The translations under genes were made by a program, and so were the position numbers. Below are positions 13,501-22,200 of a stretch of 64,000 bases of DNA, piece after piece. The DNA lies in contig NC_090281.1 in the NCBI RefSeq assembly GCF_037392515.1, forward strand, positions 48,212,645-48,276,644, read 5' to 3'. The notes beneath the pieces are model-generated. The model had not been told where the DNA came from. It saw only the letters and a program-made list of their open reading frames with translations, and did no database searches. Within the stretch, counting starts at the first letter, position 1, and every line of letters begins with the position of its first letter. The stretch is from Haliotis asinina. Lineage: Eukaryota; Mollusca; Gastropoda; Lepetellida; Haliotidae.

Positions 13501-14085
13501 TGTTGGTGCCGTCGGTTTGTTACCTCCTGATCCCTTAGTGCCCTTGATTAGGTACGCCCTAGTCTCTTGACGCAGATCAGGAGCGTGCCTTGGTTCTCCG
13601 CCGGGAGCACATACCTTATCACACTGGGTAATGCAGATGATTTTAAATTTGAGGAATCTTTCTTTGGTTCTTTCCTGGTTTTGACTAGACAGCGCTTCCG
13701 TAGAGAAGTGATATTCTCTGTCTGGTCTGGACATTTCTAACCAGACAGTGCCAGGATCACTTTACCTCTCTCTGGTTCAGTTTCATGTAATCTGAAAAAC
13801 AAACTAATAATAATCATCTGACGTTTCAAATTGTCATATTTTTCAGGTCAGCGTACTAAGCCCGGCTTCTGTCCCTGGTATGCACGTGAGAGCCTGAACT
13901 GCGATGTCCAGTGCCTTAATGACCACGGTTGTCCCGGACGCACCAAGTGCTGCCAGACTACCTGTGGAAGCGTCTGCTCCGAACCATGTTTCCACTGGCT
14001 GTCACGCCGATCTTCAAACGGCAGATTGTGGGAACTTCCCCGCCGGTGCACGAGGCCGACTGCCAGGCAGGAGACGATGTCTTGA
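1500..14085 (+). CDS. Gene A: secreted double-WAP-domain protein, perlwapin-like (4 exons)
   Basis: Spliced coding sequence from four exons (1500-1538, 12026-12110, 13025-13210, 13847-14085), 549 nt and 182 aa, with consistent phases 0/1/1. Residues 1-13 (MVTWYNNFALGLV) begin a signal-peptide-like N terminus. Residues 14-41 hold a five-Cys motif (CPSGTRC then C-x6-C-x4-C-x5-C spacing). Two whey acidic protein four-disulfide cores follow, Cys61-Cys97 and Cys112-Cys147, each with eight Cys including the CC pair (RKCC, TKCC). A basic tail of about 35 residues ends the protein. WAP proteins are secreted protease inhibitors or antimicrobials, and in abalone nacre perlwapin is a WAP protein that affects calcium carbonate growth. 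The role here is inferred. Gene B is the tail-to-tail paralog. The signal peptide looks short, so a small hydrophobic exon inside the 10.5-kb first intron may be missing from this model. Confidence 0.8.
2625..2690 (-). repeat. Possible SINE-B head fragment
   Basis: Reads on the - strand as a damaged copy of the tRNA-like head: the B-box region 'caatcaaacccgggtctt' matches the reverse of the usual 'gggttcgattcccc'. The tail is absent. Confidence 0.35.
3032..3212 (+). mobile_element. SINE-B copy, degenerate
   Basis: tRNA-derived head with a damaged B box (gattcgattcc), then the usual body (tttctggtg...ccgccgttata) and tail (gctgaaatattg...gctgcgggaaa), ending in a long (ACTC)n run at about 3181-3210. 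Confidence 0.65.
4015..4310 (-). repeat. Decayed repeat related to 61735-62000
   Basis: Shares in order 'tttttcatcgcgttgttttt', 'gtatcagaatctgca' and 'gttgtgtt' with the block at 61750-61900. Both copies lie in the same orientation. On the - strand both read as a related peptide (..QILI.. then K-rich), but this copy has several stops. The type of element is not recognised. Confidence 0.45.
4998..5065 (+). mobile_element. Small fragment of the 33-35 kb L1-like retrotransposon
   Basis: About 65 bp ('gatgcactctcaaaacat' through 'tcaacattga.....ataaatctccta') matches 33347-33412 with scattered differences. It is too short to classify on its own. Confidence 0.4.
5202..5504 (+). other. Stop-free stretch without recognisable domain
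   Basis: One hundred codons are open here, but the peptide has no domain, signal peptide or splice context I can recognise. It lies inside intron 1 of gene A and is probably a chance open frame. Confidence 0.2.
5831..6035. repeat. Hairpin-forming inverted repeat (MITE-like)
   Basis: Outer arms gatgttcacg (5831-5840) and cgtgaacatc (6026-6035). The inner arms are long: 'acaccagc...gatttttgaaatattta' (5897-5930) pairs with 'taaatatttcaaaaatcag..gctggtgt' (5971-6001), and 'ttttttgctatgt' pairs with 'acatagcaaaaaa' around a loop near 5947. No coding capacity. Typical of a small non-autonomous DNA element or foldback. Confidence 0.7.
6307..6911. mobile_element. MITE-like element with about 100-bp terminal inverted repeats
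   Basis: The left arm (6312 to about 6420: agtctaagtaaa, cgttacactccactactgag, tcgcgtcaggtaa, gaccaatcag) is matched in reverse complement by the right arm (about 6805 to 6908: ctgattggtaaggttacctg, ctcagtggtggagtgtaacg, tttacttagtct). The interior of about 380 bp codes for nothing recognisable. The termini read CCC(T)AG.CTAAGTAAA. A target-site duplication was not clear. Confidence 0.7.
7958..8242 (-). mobile_element. SINE-A, full length with target-site duplication
   Basis: Body 7971-8229, reverse orientation, starting at the tail (agtgagtttagttttacgcc) and ending at the 5' head (gggaccttcacggg). It is flanked by a perfect 13-bp duplication, cgattgtcttttc, at 7958-7970 and 8230-8242. A small internal rearrangement (gctgaggcttttatgg) interrupts the gacaagcatggg box. 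Confidence 0.88.
8343..8375. repeat. (AC)n-rich microsatellite
   Basis: Imperfect CA/CACG/CACT run immediately upstream of a truncated SINE-A. Confidence 0.6.
8396..8534 (+). mobile_element. SINE-A, 5'-truncated, with target-site duplication
   Basis: Only the 3' half is present, from gttcgatgctcatg to the actcactcacta tail. It is flanked by aagtggactc at 8396-8405 and 8525-8534. 5' truncation with a duplication is the hallmark of target-primed reverse transcription. Confidence 0.8.
8618..8702. repeat. Short tandem repeat, about 28 bp x 3
   Basis: Three imperfect copies of 'cttgtgacaattcatgtcag' followed by tgaa and a variable spacer. Confidence 0.65.
9130..9215 (-). mobile_element. SINE-A fragment
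   Basis: Middle segment only ('catgagcatcagtctacgca', 'aaccaag', 'cctgatccctt'), about 80% like the consensus, directly next to a SINE-B copy. Confidence 0.5.
9229..9385 (+). mobile_element. SINE-B copy
   Basis: The tRNA-like head is clear: A box TAGCCTAGTGGTTAA and B box GGTTCGATTACC, then 'accatttctggtgtctcccg', 'atattgctggaatattgctg' and 'aaagcggcataaaaccc'. The ACTC tail is eroded. Confidence 0.8.
10941..11147 (-). mobile_element. SINE-A copy, diverged
   Basis: Reverse orientation, from 'acgccgcactgagcaacatt' through 'ggagcagacaatccagtgac' to 'taatccggatattcac'. The tail lost its ACTC repeat. Confidence 0.7.
11170..11317 (-). mobile_element. SINE-B copy
   Basis: Reverse orientation: (gagt)n tail, 'ggttttacatcgcttttagc', B box as 'ggggaatcgaac', A box as 'ttaaccactaggctacccca'. 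Confidence 0.8.
11738..11832 (-). mobile_element. SINE-B 3' fragment
   Basis: Reverse orientation, tail and body only ('gagtgagtgggttggtttta', 'cattccagcaatattacggc', 'gggcttcacacattgtgccc'). The tRNA-like head is missing. Confidence 0.65.
11897..12025 (+). other. Signal-peptide-like frame running in phase into gene A exon 2
   Basis: An ATG at 11897 opens a frame that begins MYCMLHLLWLLAVQS and stays open for 43 codons straight into exon 2 in its correct frame. It could be an alternative first exon, or (11897-11932 with a weak GTTCAG donor) a small hydrophobic exon completing the signal peptide. Gene B has a SINE-B fragment close to this position instead, so it is not shared. It may be chance. 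Confidence 0.3.
12026..12110 (+). CDS. Gene A exon 2 (five-Cys motif)
   Basis: Acceptor TTTCTTTCAG|ACTCAAATG and donor CTGCG|GTAAGG. Its 85 nt encode 28 residues plus one base, with Cys spacing C-x5-C-x6-C-x4-C-x5-C (CPSGTRC, PVTC, EDNC, KFTC). Gene B exon 2 (22729-22813) has the same length and all five Cys. Enters phase 0, leaves phase 1. Confidence 0.85.
12862..12992 (-). mobile_element. SINE-B fragment near the exon 3 acceptor
   Basis: Reverse orientation in intron 2 of gene A: 'gtgagtgagtgatcgtgact', 'ttacgccgcttttagcaata', 'gggcttcacacgttgt', B box as 'tgggaatcgaaccc'. It ends about 35 bp before the splice acceptor of exon 3, close to where the branch point would lie. Not present at this place in gene B. 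Confidence 0.7.
13025..13210 (+). CDS. Gene A exon 3 (linker and WAP domain 1)
   Basis: Acceptor TTTCTCCTGACAG|AATCC, donor CGAC|GTAAGTA, 186 nt, phase 1 to 1 as usual for WAP exons. It encodes an acidic/basic linker (SEDIGREVSSIERRSVG) and a complete WAP core with eight Cys, including PGRSGPC, CRRDEDC, RKCC and CGHTC. Bases 13050-13194 are identical to gene B. Confidence 0.92.
13211..13846 (+). other. Intron 3 of gene A (636 bp)
   Basis: GTAAGTA start and TATTTTTCAG end. No tandem array is present. The same intron in gene B is 2415 bp because of the 210-bp satellite. Confidence 0.8.
13847..14085 (+). CDS. Gene A exon 4 (WAP domain 2, C terminus, stop)
   Basis: Acceptor ATTTTTCAG|GTCAGCG. 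The frame gives RTKPGFCPWYARESLNC, then CLNDHGC, TKCC and CGSVC, eight Cys in WAP spacing. A basic tail follows and ends at TGA 14083-14085. Compared with gene B (19052-19272) the domain is well conserved but has many silent and replacement changes, and the tail is six residues longer. Confidence 0.92.
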
Positions 14086-14600
14086 CCTCAGAGAAGAGAC
14101 TTCAACAGGGGACGATGGCTTCTTGGTTTAACCAAAATCCACACTCAAGTAAATGTCGTGGAAAACACTATTCCTGGACAGTTATCTTTACCAGTCTCAT
14201 CAAAATGAGATGTTTTGTTGTGTCACACAGTATATATATTTGATACATTTGATACGTACCTTCCCGAGTAATCCATATAGATTGTTGTACGAACGTGTGT
14301 ATGATGCTGAGAGTGTAAACAGATGTCCGGAGCGTCAGGATTTCCGAAGAGAAGTGGTTGGTGGGAATAAAGCGTTCGCTCCTCACATCGAAGACCCGGG
14401 TTCGATACCCCACATGGGTACTATGTGCGAAGCCCATTTCTGGCCCCCGCCGTGGTATTGCTGGAATATTGCTAAAAGCGGCATAAAACCATACTCACTC
14501 ACTCACTCATTCCAAAGACAACTACAAATATAGCTGTTGTACGTTCTGGTCGATAATAAATTAATTTATTTTCCTATTTGACTTTTATGTCCTGAATAAA
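14086..14600 (+). other. 3' flank of gene A with candidate poly(A) signals
   Basis: AATAAA occurs at 14555-14560 and 14595-14600, downstream of a SINE-B copy. If either is used the SINE is part of the 3' UTR. Not proven. Confidence 0.4.
14345..14508 (+). mobile_element. SINE-B copy in the 3' flank of gene A
   Basis: Head damaged around the A box (gtggttggtgggaataaagc), B box GGGTTCGATACCCC, then 'gaagcccatttctgg', 'ttgctggaatattgctaaaa', 'gcggcataaaaccat' and (actc)n. Confidence 0.8.
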
Positions 14601-14684
14601 TATGTGTCAGTTTTGCAAATGTGTCGTACATGTGACAAATTCGGCCATTATTCGGTTGTGTGTCAGCCTGATTGCGTGTTCGAG

Positions 14685-14810
14685 TCATCATGCCAAATAC
14701 CCGGGTTCGATTCCCCACGTGGTACAATGAGTGAAATCCATTTCTCTTATCCTGCGCCATATATTGCTGTAACATTGCTAAAAGCGCGTATAAGTATACC
14801 CACTCACGTG
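14685..14810 (+). mobile_element. SINE-B copy, partial
   Basis: B box GGGTTCGATTCCCC is intact, followed by a shortened body and 'aacattgctaaaagcgcgta'. Only the second part of the head is recognisable. Confidence 0.7.
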
Positions 14811-15261
14811 TGTGTCGTCAGAGGCACGTCAGATTGGTTTTCTGACTCGGTGGGCGAGGAAATGATCCACATGGATCATACCTATCTTCCTGTGTATTCC
14901 GGAGGAACTGTTTACTTTCAGGCAGCTTAATAAAACAGACCCGTACGAACAGATCCATCCATGAGATCCCCAGTCTCTGATAACTGAAGTCTCCAACCGT
15001 CCTAACCATCACGCTTTCATAGTATCGTCCGTTGCCTTCAACAGAAACGTCGACAACACATTTTTTGTACTTTAAACTTTATCTACAGTATCGGAAAAAC
15101 AACCAAGAATATTTACCACCGAAAGAGAAAAGAAAACCAACTGCCCTAGATGTCCTCTCCGCATCGCCACCAAGAGAATCAACAGTAATGTTTACTGAAA
15201 GCTCTCTAGCACTATCAACCCGTGAAGCTCCGGGTGTGACTGATCGTCAGCAGCCACGCTT

Positions 15262-15395
15262 GTAAGAGGCGTCTAAGGGGGTCGGATGGTCATCAAATCC
15301 CAATGGCGAAGAGCGACTCCCATAATGTCAGTCACTGGATTGCCGTGTCCAGATTCGATTATTTTTACAGATTGCCGTCGTATAGATGGACAAAC
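15262..15395 (+). mobile_element. SINE-A fragment, diverged
   Basis: Matches 'gtaagaggcgtctaaggggg', 'gtcactggattgccgtgtcc' and 'agattcgattatttttacag'. About half of the element remains. Confidence 0.55.
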
Positions 15396-15979
15396 CTTTA
15401 AACTAAGCGCAGCTTTAAACAATAATCACATCAGCATACACTTCAGTTCCTACCATAGACTGGCAGAACATTCACATTCACCAAACAAGCTATCAATCCT
15501 TACCCTCCTGGGCCCAAACGGAGATCGCGTATCTGATTCACGTCTTCCTTAACCTCAACAATTGCCCAGACATGCAAGTCGACATAACCTTCTTCTCTGT
15601 ATCATTTAGACCTCGATCTGCAACCAACGCCTTGAATCAGCCTTGAACCATCACCTGCCCCTAATAATCCCTGACCTGACCAACATGTCAAACGGGAATC
15701 ATACCTCCCTCTTCATCCCACTAAAGACCAGCGGTAAATGTGCCATCACAACCCACGTACCTAAAGTAGAATTTACATCTTAGTTGACTGCGGGCTACTA
15801 TACTCTGGTGAAACATCCAATCCCACAAGTGGTGTCATGTGGTGCATTGTCTTCAGGTCACAATTCAGGTAAAGTTAAGCAACTTGGGGCGAAAGAGTAC
15901 TCGGAAAAGTGACCGTGTTTGGCAGCTTGGCCTCTAAGAGTTTCTAAGACTCTCCTTCCTGCCTCGCAACGAATTACAT

Positions 15980-16490
15980 GTGACAAATGAGCTTGTTCAA
16001 ACATACCCAGCAGAAAATGGATTCGACTCGACTACTGTACTGATTTCCGTAAGAACCTCCATCAACAGTCTCCAACGAGTTCAAAATAGAGCTGCGCAAC
16101 TGGTAACAAAAACGAAGTCGCACCAGCACAATACACCAGAACCGAACCTCTTGTACTGGCTTCCTGTCCATAAACGGGGCAAGTGCAAAGTCCTGTTATC
16201 ACCTACGCCATCCTGAACGATCCTCAATCACCACAGTATCCCACAGACCATCTCTACCAACCAAACAAAACTCTCAGATCACAGAGCAATTGCCAACTCT
16301 CGATGCCAGACTCCAAGACAGCCATCATGACCAGAGCCTTCTCAACAGATGCTCCTATTCTCTGGAACTCTCTTCCTGACAGTCCTGCACTTCACTGGAC
16401 GTTTTCAAGAAACAACGGACAACAGTCTTTCACTGACCCCGTAAAAGTGCCACTGAGCAGCTGGTTGGATACCAGGCGCTCAGCTAGTGC
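15980..16490 (+). pseudogene. Decayed non-LTR retrotransposon, C-terminal part (CR1/Jockey-like)
   Basis: Three frames together carry the typical C-terminal signature after the reverse transcriptase: 'LQRVQNRAAQLVTKTK', 'LYWLPVHKR', 'TYAILND', 'RAFSTDAPILWNSLPD'. These match the RVQN...LHWLPV...WNSLP blocks of CR1-group elements. Two or more frameshifts separate them, so the copy is dead. The upstream catalytic domain is not recognisable between 15400 and 15980. Confidence 0.75.
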
Positions 16491-16517
16491 ATATTATCAT
16501 TATTATCTTCAACTGCC

Positions 16518-16722
16518 CATGCTCGTCGTAAGATGCGACTAACGGGATCGGATTGTCAGACTCGCTGACTTGGTTGACACGTCATCGTATCCCAATTCCG
16601 TAGACAAATGTGCATGATGTCAATCATTGGATTGTCTGATCCACATTCGATTATTTATCGACCGCTGCTATATAACTAGAATGTCGCTGGGTGTGGTGTT
16701 AAATAATAAACTAACAAACAAA
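16518..16722 (+). mobile_element. SINE-A copy
   Basis: 'gctcgtcgtaagatgcgact', 'aacgggatcgg', 'ctgacttggttgacacg', 'attgtctgatccacattcg', then 'tgctatataac' and a degraded tail ending in aacaaac. Confidence 0.7.
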
Positions 16723-16818
16723 ACACGTATACAATTGTCTATTACTCTGTTTGCATATCGTGTTCCATCTGTTTTGATTAATATAGAATTACTATATGTA
16801 TATTCCTCCCTTTTCGTG

Positions 16819-17025
16819 TGAACCGTGAAGGTTCCGGGGTAGAATAGGCCTTCAGCAACCCATGCTTGCCATAAAAGGCGACTATGCTTGTCGTGAGAGA
16901 CGACTAACGGGATCGGGTGGTCAGACGAGCTGACATGGTTGACTTGGTCAGCAGTCCATGCTGAGGCGAGGCTTGGTTGAGATGGATTTGGTTGACACTT
17001 TTCATAGTATCCCAAGTGCGTACTG
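16819..17025 (+). mobile_element. SINE-A 5' portion
   Basis: The 5' head is well preserved ('aaccgtgaaggttccggggt', 'gccttcagcaacccatgctt', 'gactaacgggatcgggtggt'), with a short internal duplication around 'ggttgacttggtcagc...gcttggttgag'. The 3' half is missing. Confidence 0.7.
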
Positions 17026-17181
17026 TTTGCTTACTGTGGACCATGGGTCCCGAGGGACCAGTGAACAACACATTTATCTTACCAAGCACCTAAATGTTAA
17101 TTTTGAAATGTTTGAAGCACGGGAACAAAATCTTTTGGGAGTTCTCACTAGATATGCTGACGACCAGAAAACTGGATTTAC

Positions 17182-17345
17182 AGTTATCTCCCTTCCATGA
17201 ATTTGCATTCGCAAAATATCGGTAATATCCCTACATCATACAACTGGTACCTGGTACAACTGCATTCGAGATAACGAATTACTGCCACGAAGTACCAAAT
17301 GAGTTCAACAATCCCAGGATGGTACATAGAAATGTTACTCGCTTG
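17182..17345 (+). repeat. Interspersed repeat shared with 31456-31600
   Basis: 'agttatctcccttccat' followed by 'atttgcattcgcaaaa' and 'atcggtaat' is nearly the same at 31460-31510. Weaker similarity continues ('taacttaa/gataa', 'accaaat', 'agaaaatgtt'). Class unknown. Confidence 0.5.
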
Positions 17346-19000
17346 TTAGAGGGGTACATTGGAAATAACAGAAGAGCACTCAGTCAGTCAGAAAACAACA
17401 TGAGATGGGTGATGTTACAAGTGTGTATTTTCTGTATATTTTGTTAGTAATTCAGTAATAATTGTTATTGTGTCACAATGTTTAATGTTTTGAATAATAA
17501 ATATGGTGGGTCGCATTTCGTATGATAAATCATCCGCATTTTTAGGATTCAGGTTTTCGGGGAATTATCTGCCCTTGACTTCCTGTTTGTTTACTTCCAG
17601 GAGACATTGTTTCGAGGGCATTCTACAGTGTTGGCGATGGCATTAAGTGCTCGTACTTTCGGGAAACGACTGAAAGTATATATTAAGGCTACTTGCCGTG
17701 TTGTGAGCGACACACACATATTCACATTCATTACTGGAGTTTACACCACATCATTAATATCTGCCAACAGCTGAAAACTGCTGTCAGACCGCTGACAGCC
17801 ATGTTACATTCTGCATGACTGTTTCTCTCTCACACTAAGACTTTGATGAGTTTGCTATATTATATTTTGTGACCCATTGCCATAGATTTTGTGGCATTTG
17901 TATTGCATTTGAAATCCATATTGTGAAATTGACTTGTGACTTTGTATAACTTGCTCTGTCGTTGCTAAATAATAATATCTTAATATTTTAAACTGGTATC
18001 TGTTCTTTTTCGCTGGTTCACAGGGGGTTTCTTACATTGTTTGTCACGGTAAATTCTTAACCGTAAGTGTGAAATAAGATAAACTCTGATACCTGATGTC
18101 AAGTATCTTGTCACTGGCTGCTGACGTAAATGAATTTGTGGCAGGCTAAAACACTCAACGTTCATTCTCTCAGGGCTTGTGTTGCTGTGTTGTGGGGTGA
18201 TAGTGACCACTGGCTTATCCCCAAAGCTAGTTAATTCCCCAACAAGCTCTGACTGATTAGAGACAAAGCCGTAAGATCACAAAGAGTTCCCATTCTTTGA
18301 TGTTTGAAATTAATTACGTAGATATAAAAGCATTTATAGACATGCTATAAACAACAGACACCATTTCAATTCATTTAAATCCTTTTATTTTGCTGTCAAC
18401 GCGATGTGTAGTAAACTGTCTGGATAAGCAGTTCTTGTCTCCGAATTTACTGTCATGACATTATTGTGTACTTGTGCTGGTCCAAGAACACAGTCAGCAG
18501 ATCATAATACACTCAAACACTGCTTGTGTATCTTACTTAAATACCTCAAGCTATCAGAAGCTCGACACAACCGTGATGAAACTGACAGTATAAAAAGCGA
18601 TTGAAAACAATTGTAATGAACTTTCTAAATCTGCATAAAGACAGTGATATTATATATCCCTGTGCTATCTGGGTTCTGCATTCTGTGGTATCAGCCTCCA
18701 ATCTGAAATAAAGGAATATCTACCTTCTGCGTTTTTATCATTTTTTCGAAATCAATTTGTCGGAATAGTAGCGAAATGAGGCCAAAGAAATCACAAATGA
18801 GTGGCTGTGAAACCCGATAGCTGAATGGATCAAGAACCCAGACATCGCCCGGGCTTCAGCTTATACTTCATTCAAAGGAGGTATCCCTGTCTTCACGTAG
18901 AGCAGTCTTGTAACAAATGAAAACAAACTCATCACTGACGACAAAACTTTCGATAAATTCATGTTTATGAATACAACCGAAGTGTTTCCTTGAATTTGCT
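17346..19000. other. Intergenic space between genes A and B, nothing recognised
   Basis: AT-rich, no coding frame with a domain and no SINE copy recognised. It holds the 3' flank of gene B; the first possible reverse-strand AATAAA (TTTATT on this strand) is near 18386. Confidence 0.4.
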
Positions 19001-19051
19001 GCTCAGTCAAACCAAGCGACCATGGTCCCTATTACACACTGTCCGGTGACT

Positions 19052-19272
19052 TCATGAACTGGGCCTGGCGCACCGACGCGGAGTTTGCCACGTTCTGATT
19101 CTTGTAGACTGAGTTGACAGCCATTGGAAACATGGCTCGGAACAGATTTGTCCACAGGTAGTCTGGCAGCACTTGGTGCGTCCTGGGCACCCATAGTCGT
19201 GTAAGCACTGGACATCACAATTCAGACTCTCACGTGCATACCAGGGACAGGAGCCGGGTTTCGTATGATGAC
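19052..19272 (-). CDS. Gene B exon 4 (WAP domain 2, stop)
   Basis: Acceptor TATGTTATAG|GTCATC read on the - strand. It encodes HHTKPGSCPWYARESLNC, CLHDYGC, TKCC and CGQIC and stops at 19052-19054. All eight WAP Cys are kept. The pyrimidine tract of this acceptor is weaker than in gene A. Confidence 0.9.
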
Positions 19273-22200
19273 CTATAACATACGATTCAAATAAAATTAT
19301 CATTAATATTTACAGATGAAAATAAATGACTTCAACATAAGGTTCGGCTGATCCTTGCAGTCCGACTGGTAAGGCTGGTCATAAACTCTAGGCCCTTGCC
19401 CTCTTCACGCCAGCAAAGACACCGGATAATGCTTTCTCCAATTGTTGAACCTACCATAAGGTTTTCGGAGCATTTGATGAGTCTCCAATACCGAAGCTTT
19501 CTGCATCACCTAGAGTGTCAGAAGGGCCGAGTTCTCCCCATGTCAGTCAAGAGGTGAGACAAAACCTAAATGGGGCAATGGGGAGGTGGAAAACTTGATA
19601 CGTGAGATGGAAGCGTGTGAAAATTTGTAAGCGATGTTCACACATTTGCCCTTTCACTTCTGAACTGCATCCAGTACATTACTGTCAGAGCAGGAAACGT
19701 GGCACTTCCGAAGAATTCAATTGGCATCATTTTCTATGGTGCTGTCTACATATCTTGAGTCATAAGCTCAAGTCAAAGCCAGGAGTAGTGTAAACACAGA
19801 TAAGTAACAGAAGCCCCAAGAGTAACGTAATCATGACGGGTATCTGGAAGACCACAATTAACTAAAGCACCACAAGCTACTGAAGCACTACAAGTATCTG
19901 GAGCAACCCGAGTGACTGGTGTACTAGTACCTGTAGGGCCACTTGTAACTTAAACATTGAGAGTAACTGAAGCAAAATAGAAAACTGTTACACCACGAGT
20001 AACTGGAACACAAGTAATCGAAGCACCACAAGTTACTGGAGCACCACGAGTAACTGGGACACAAGTAGCTGGATAATACGTCACTGAAGAACCACGAGTA
20101 TCTTAAGCACAACGAGTAGCTGAGGCACCAGATGTAGCTGAAGCACCACAAGTAACTAAAGCACCAGAAATAACTGGGACATCACGAGCAGCTGAATCAT
20201 TACGAGTAACTGGAGCACCACAAGTAACTGGAGCACCACGAGTAACTGGAGTACAAGTAACTGGATAATACGTCACTGAAGAACTACGATTAACTGAAGC
20301 ACCACGAGTAGCTGAGGCACCAGATGTAGCTGAAGCACCACAAGTAACTAAAGCACCAGAAATAACTGGGACATCACGAGCAGCTGAATCATTACAAGTA
20401 ACTGAAGCACTTCGAGTAACTGGAGCACCACAAGTAACTGGAGCACCACGAGTAACTGGAGTACAAGTAACTGGATAATACGTCACTGAAGAACTACGAT
20501 TAACTGAAGCACCACGAGTAGCTGAGGCACCAGATGTAGCTGAAGCACCACAAGTAACTAAAGCACCAGAAATAACTGGGACATCACGAGCAGCTGAATC
20601 ATTACAAGTAACTGAAGCACTTCGAGTAACTGGAGCACCACAAGTAACTGGAGCACCACGAGTAACTGGAGTACAAGTAACTGGATAATACGTCACTGAA
20701 GAACTACGATTAACTGAAGCACCACGAGTAGCTGAGGCACCAGATGTAGCTGAAGCACCACAAGTAACTAAAGCACCAGAAATAACTGGGACATCACGAG
20801 CAGCTGAATCATTACAAGTAACTGAAGCACTTCGAGTAACTGGAGCACCACAAGTAACTGGAGCACCACGAGTAACTGGAGTACAAGTAACTGGATAATA
20901 CGTCACTGAAGAACTACGATTAACTGAAGCACCACGAGTAGCTGAGGCACCAGATGTAGCTGAAGCACCACAAGTAACTAAAGCACCAGAAATAACTGGG
21001 ACATCACGAGCAGCTGAATCATTACAAGTAACTGAAGCACTTCGAGTAACTGGAGCACCACAAGTAACTGGAGCACCACGAGTAACTGGAGTACAAGTAA
21101 CTGGATAATACGTCACTGAAGAACTACGATTAACTGAAGCACCACGAGTAGCTGAGGCACCAGATGTAGCTGAAGCACCACAAGTAACTAAAGCACCAGA
21201 AATAACTGGCACACCACGAGCAGCTGAATCACTACAAGTAACTGAAGCACTTCGAGTAACTGGAGCACCACAAGTAACTGGAGCACCACGAGTAACTGGA
21301 GTACAAGTAACTGGATAATACGTCACTGAAGAACTACGATTAACTGAAGCACCACGAGTAGCTGAGGCACCAGATGTAGCTGAAGCACCACAAGTAACTA
21401 AAGCACCAGAAATAACTGGGACATCACGAGCAGCTGAATCATTACAAGTAACTGAAGCACTTCGAGTAACTGGAGCACCACAAGTAACTGGAGCACCACG
21501 AGTAACTGGAGTACAAGTAACTGGATAATACGTCACTGAAGAACTACGATTAACTGAAGCACCACGAGTAGCTGAGGAACCACACGCATGTGACGTACCA
21601 GGAATAACTGAAGCACCACGACATGGTGTTGGGCAGTAGTTCCGTTGATAATGCCGTTGTCAGTCTATCACTGGACACTATACTTACGTCGTCTGTCCAT
21701 CCGCCTGCACGTGTGGCCACATCCGTTGTAACAACATTTTCTGCCTCGTGTACAATCCTCATCACGTCTGCACTGCTCCACACACGGCCCAGATCTTCCC
21801 GGCAGCACCGTCGGGCACGTCCCTACACTTCGACGCTCGATGGATGATGCTTCTCGGTCAGTGTCTTCGGGTTCTGTTTGGAATAGAGTAGTGTAGTGTT
21901 AAAATGTATTTTCAATAAATATTCTGAGTCAAATTAGAAACATCACAACCAAATATTAAATGATATATAGAAGAAAACAGGGACAAGAACGTGTTACAAA
22001 GAAGTTATTATCATTTATTTGTCGATAGGATGAACTGAAAATAATCACAACCCATGCCAAAATGTCGATTCCACTTGGTTATAGAATTCATCAATAAAAG
22101 GCGTAAACAAAGTATCAAGTCACATCACAAAATATTATGATACCAGAATCCTGTCATCTATAATAATTCAACTTTTGCAGAATATTCAAGATGGCATCCC

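Noticed and set aside
20103..21536. 477-codon open frame as a coding gene
   Set aside because: It is produced by a 210-bp satellite whose period is divisible by 3. It lies inside an intron and has no domain, start context or splice sites.
19805..21620. CRISPR array, because of regular repeats
   Set aside because: There are no unique spacers, the units are contiguous, and the genome is clearly eukaryotic.
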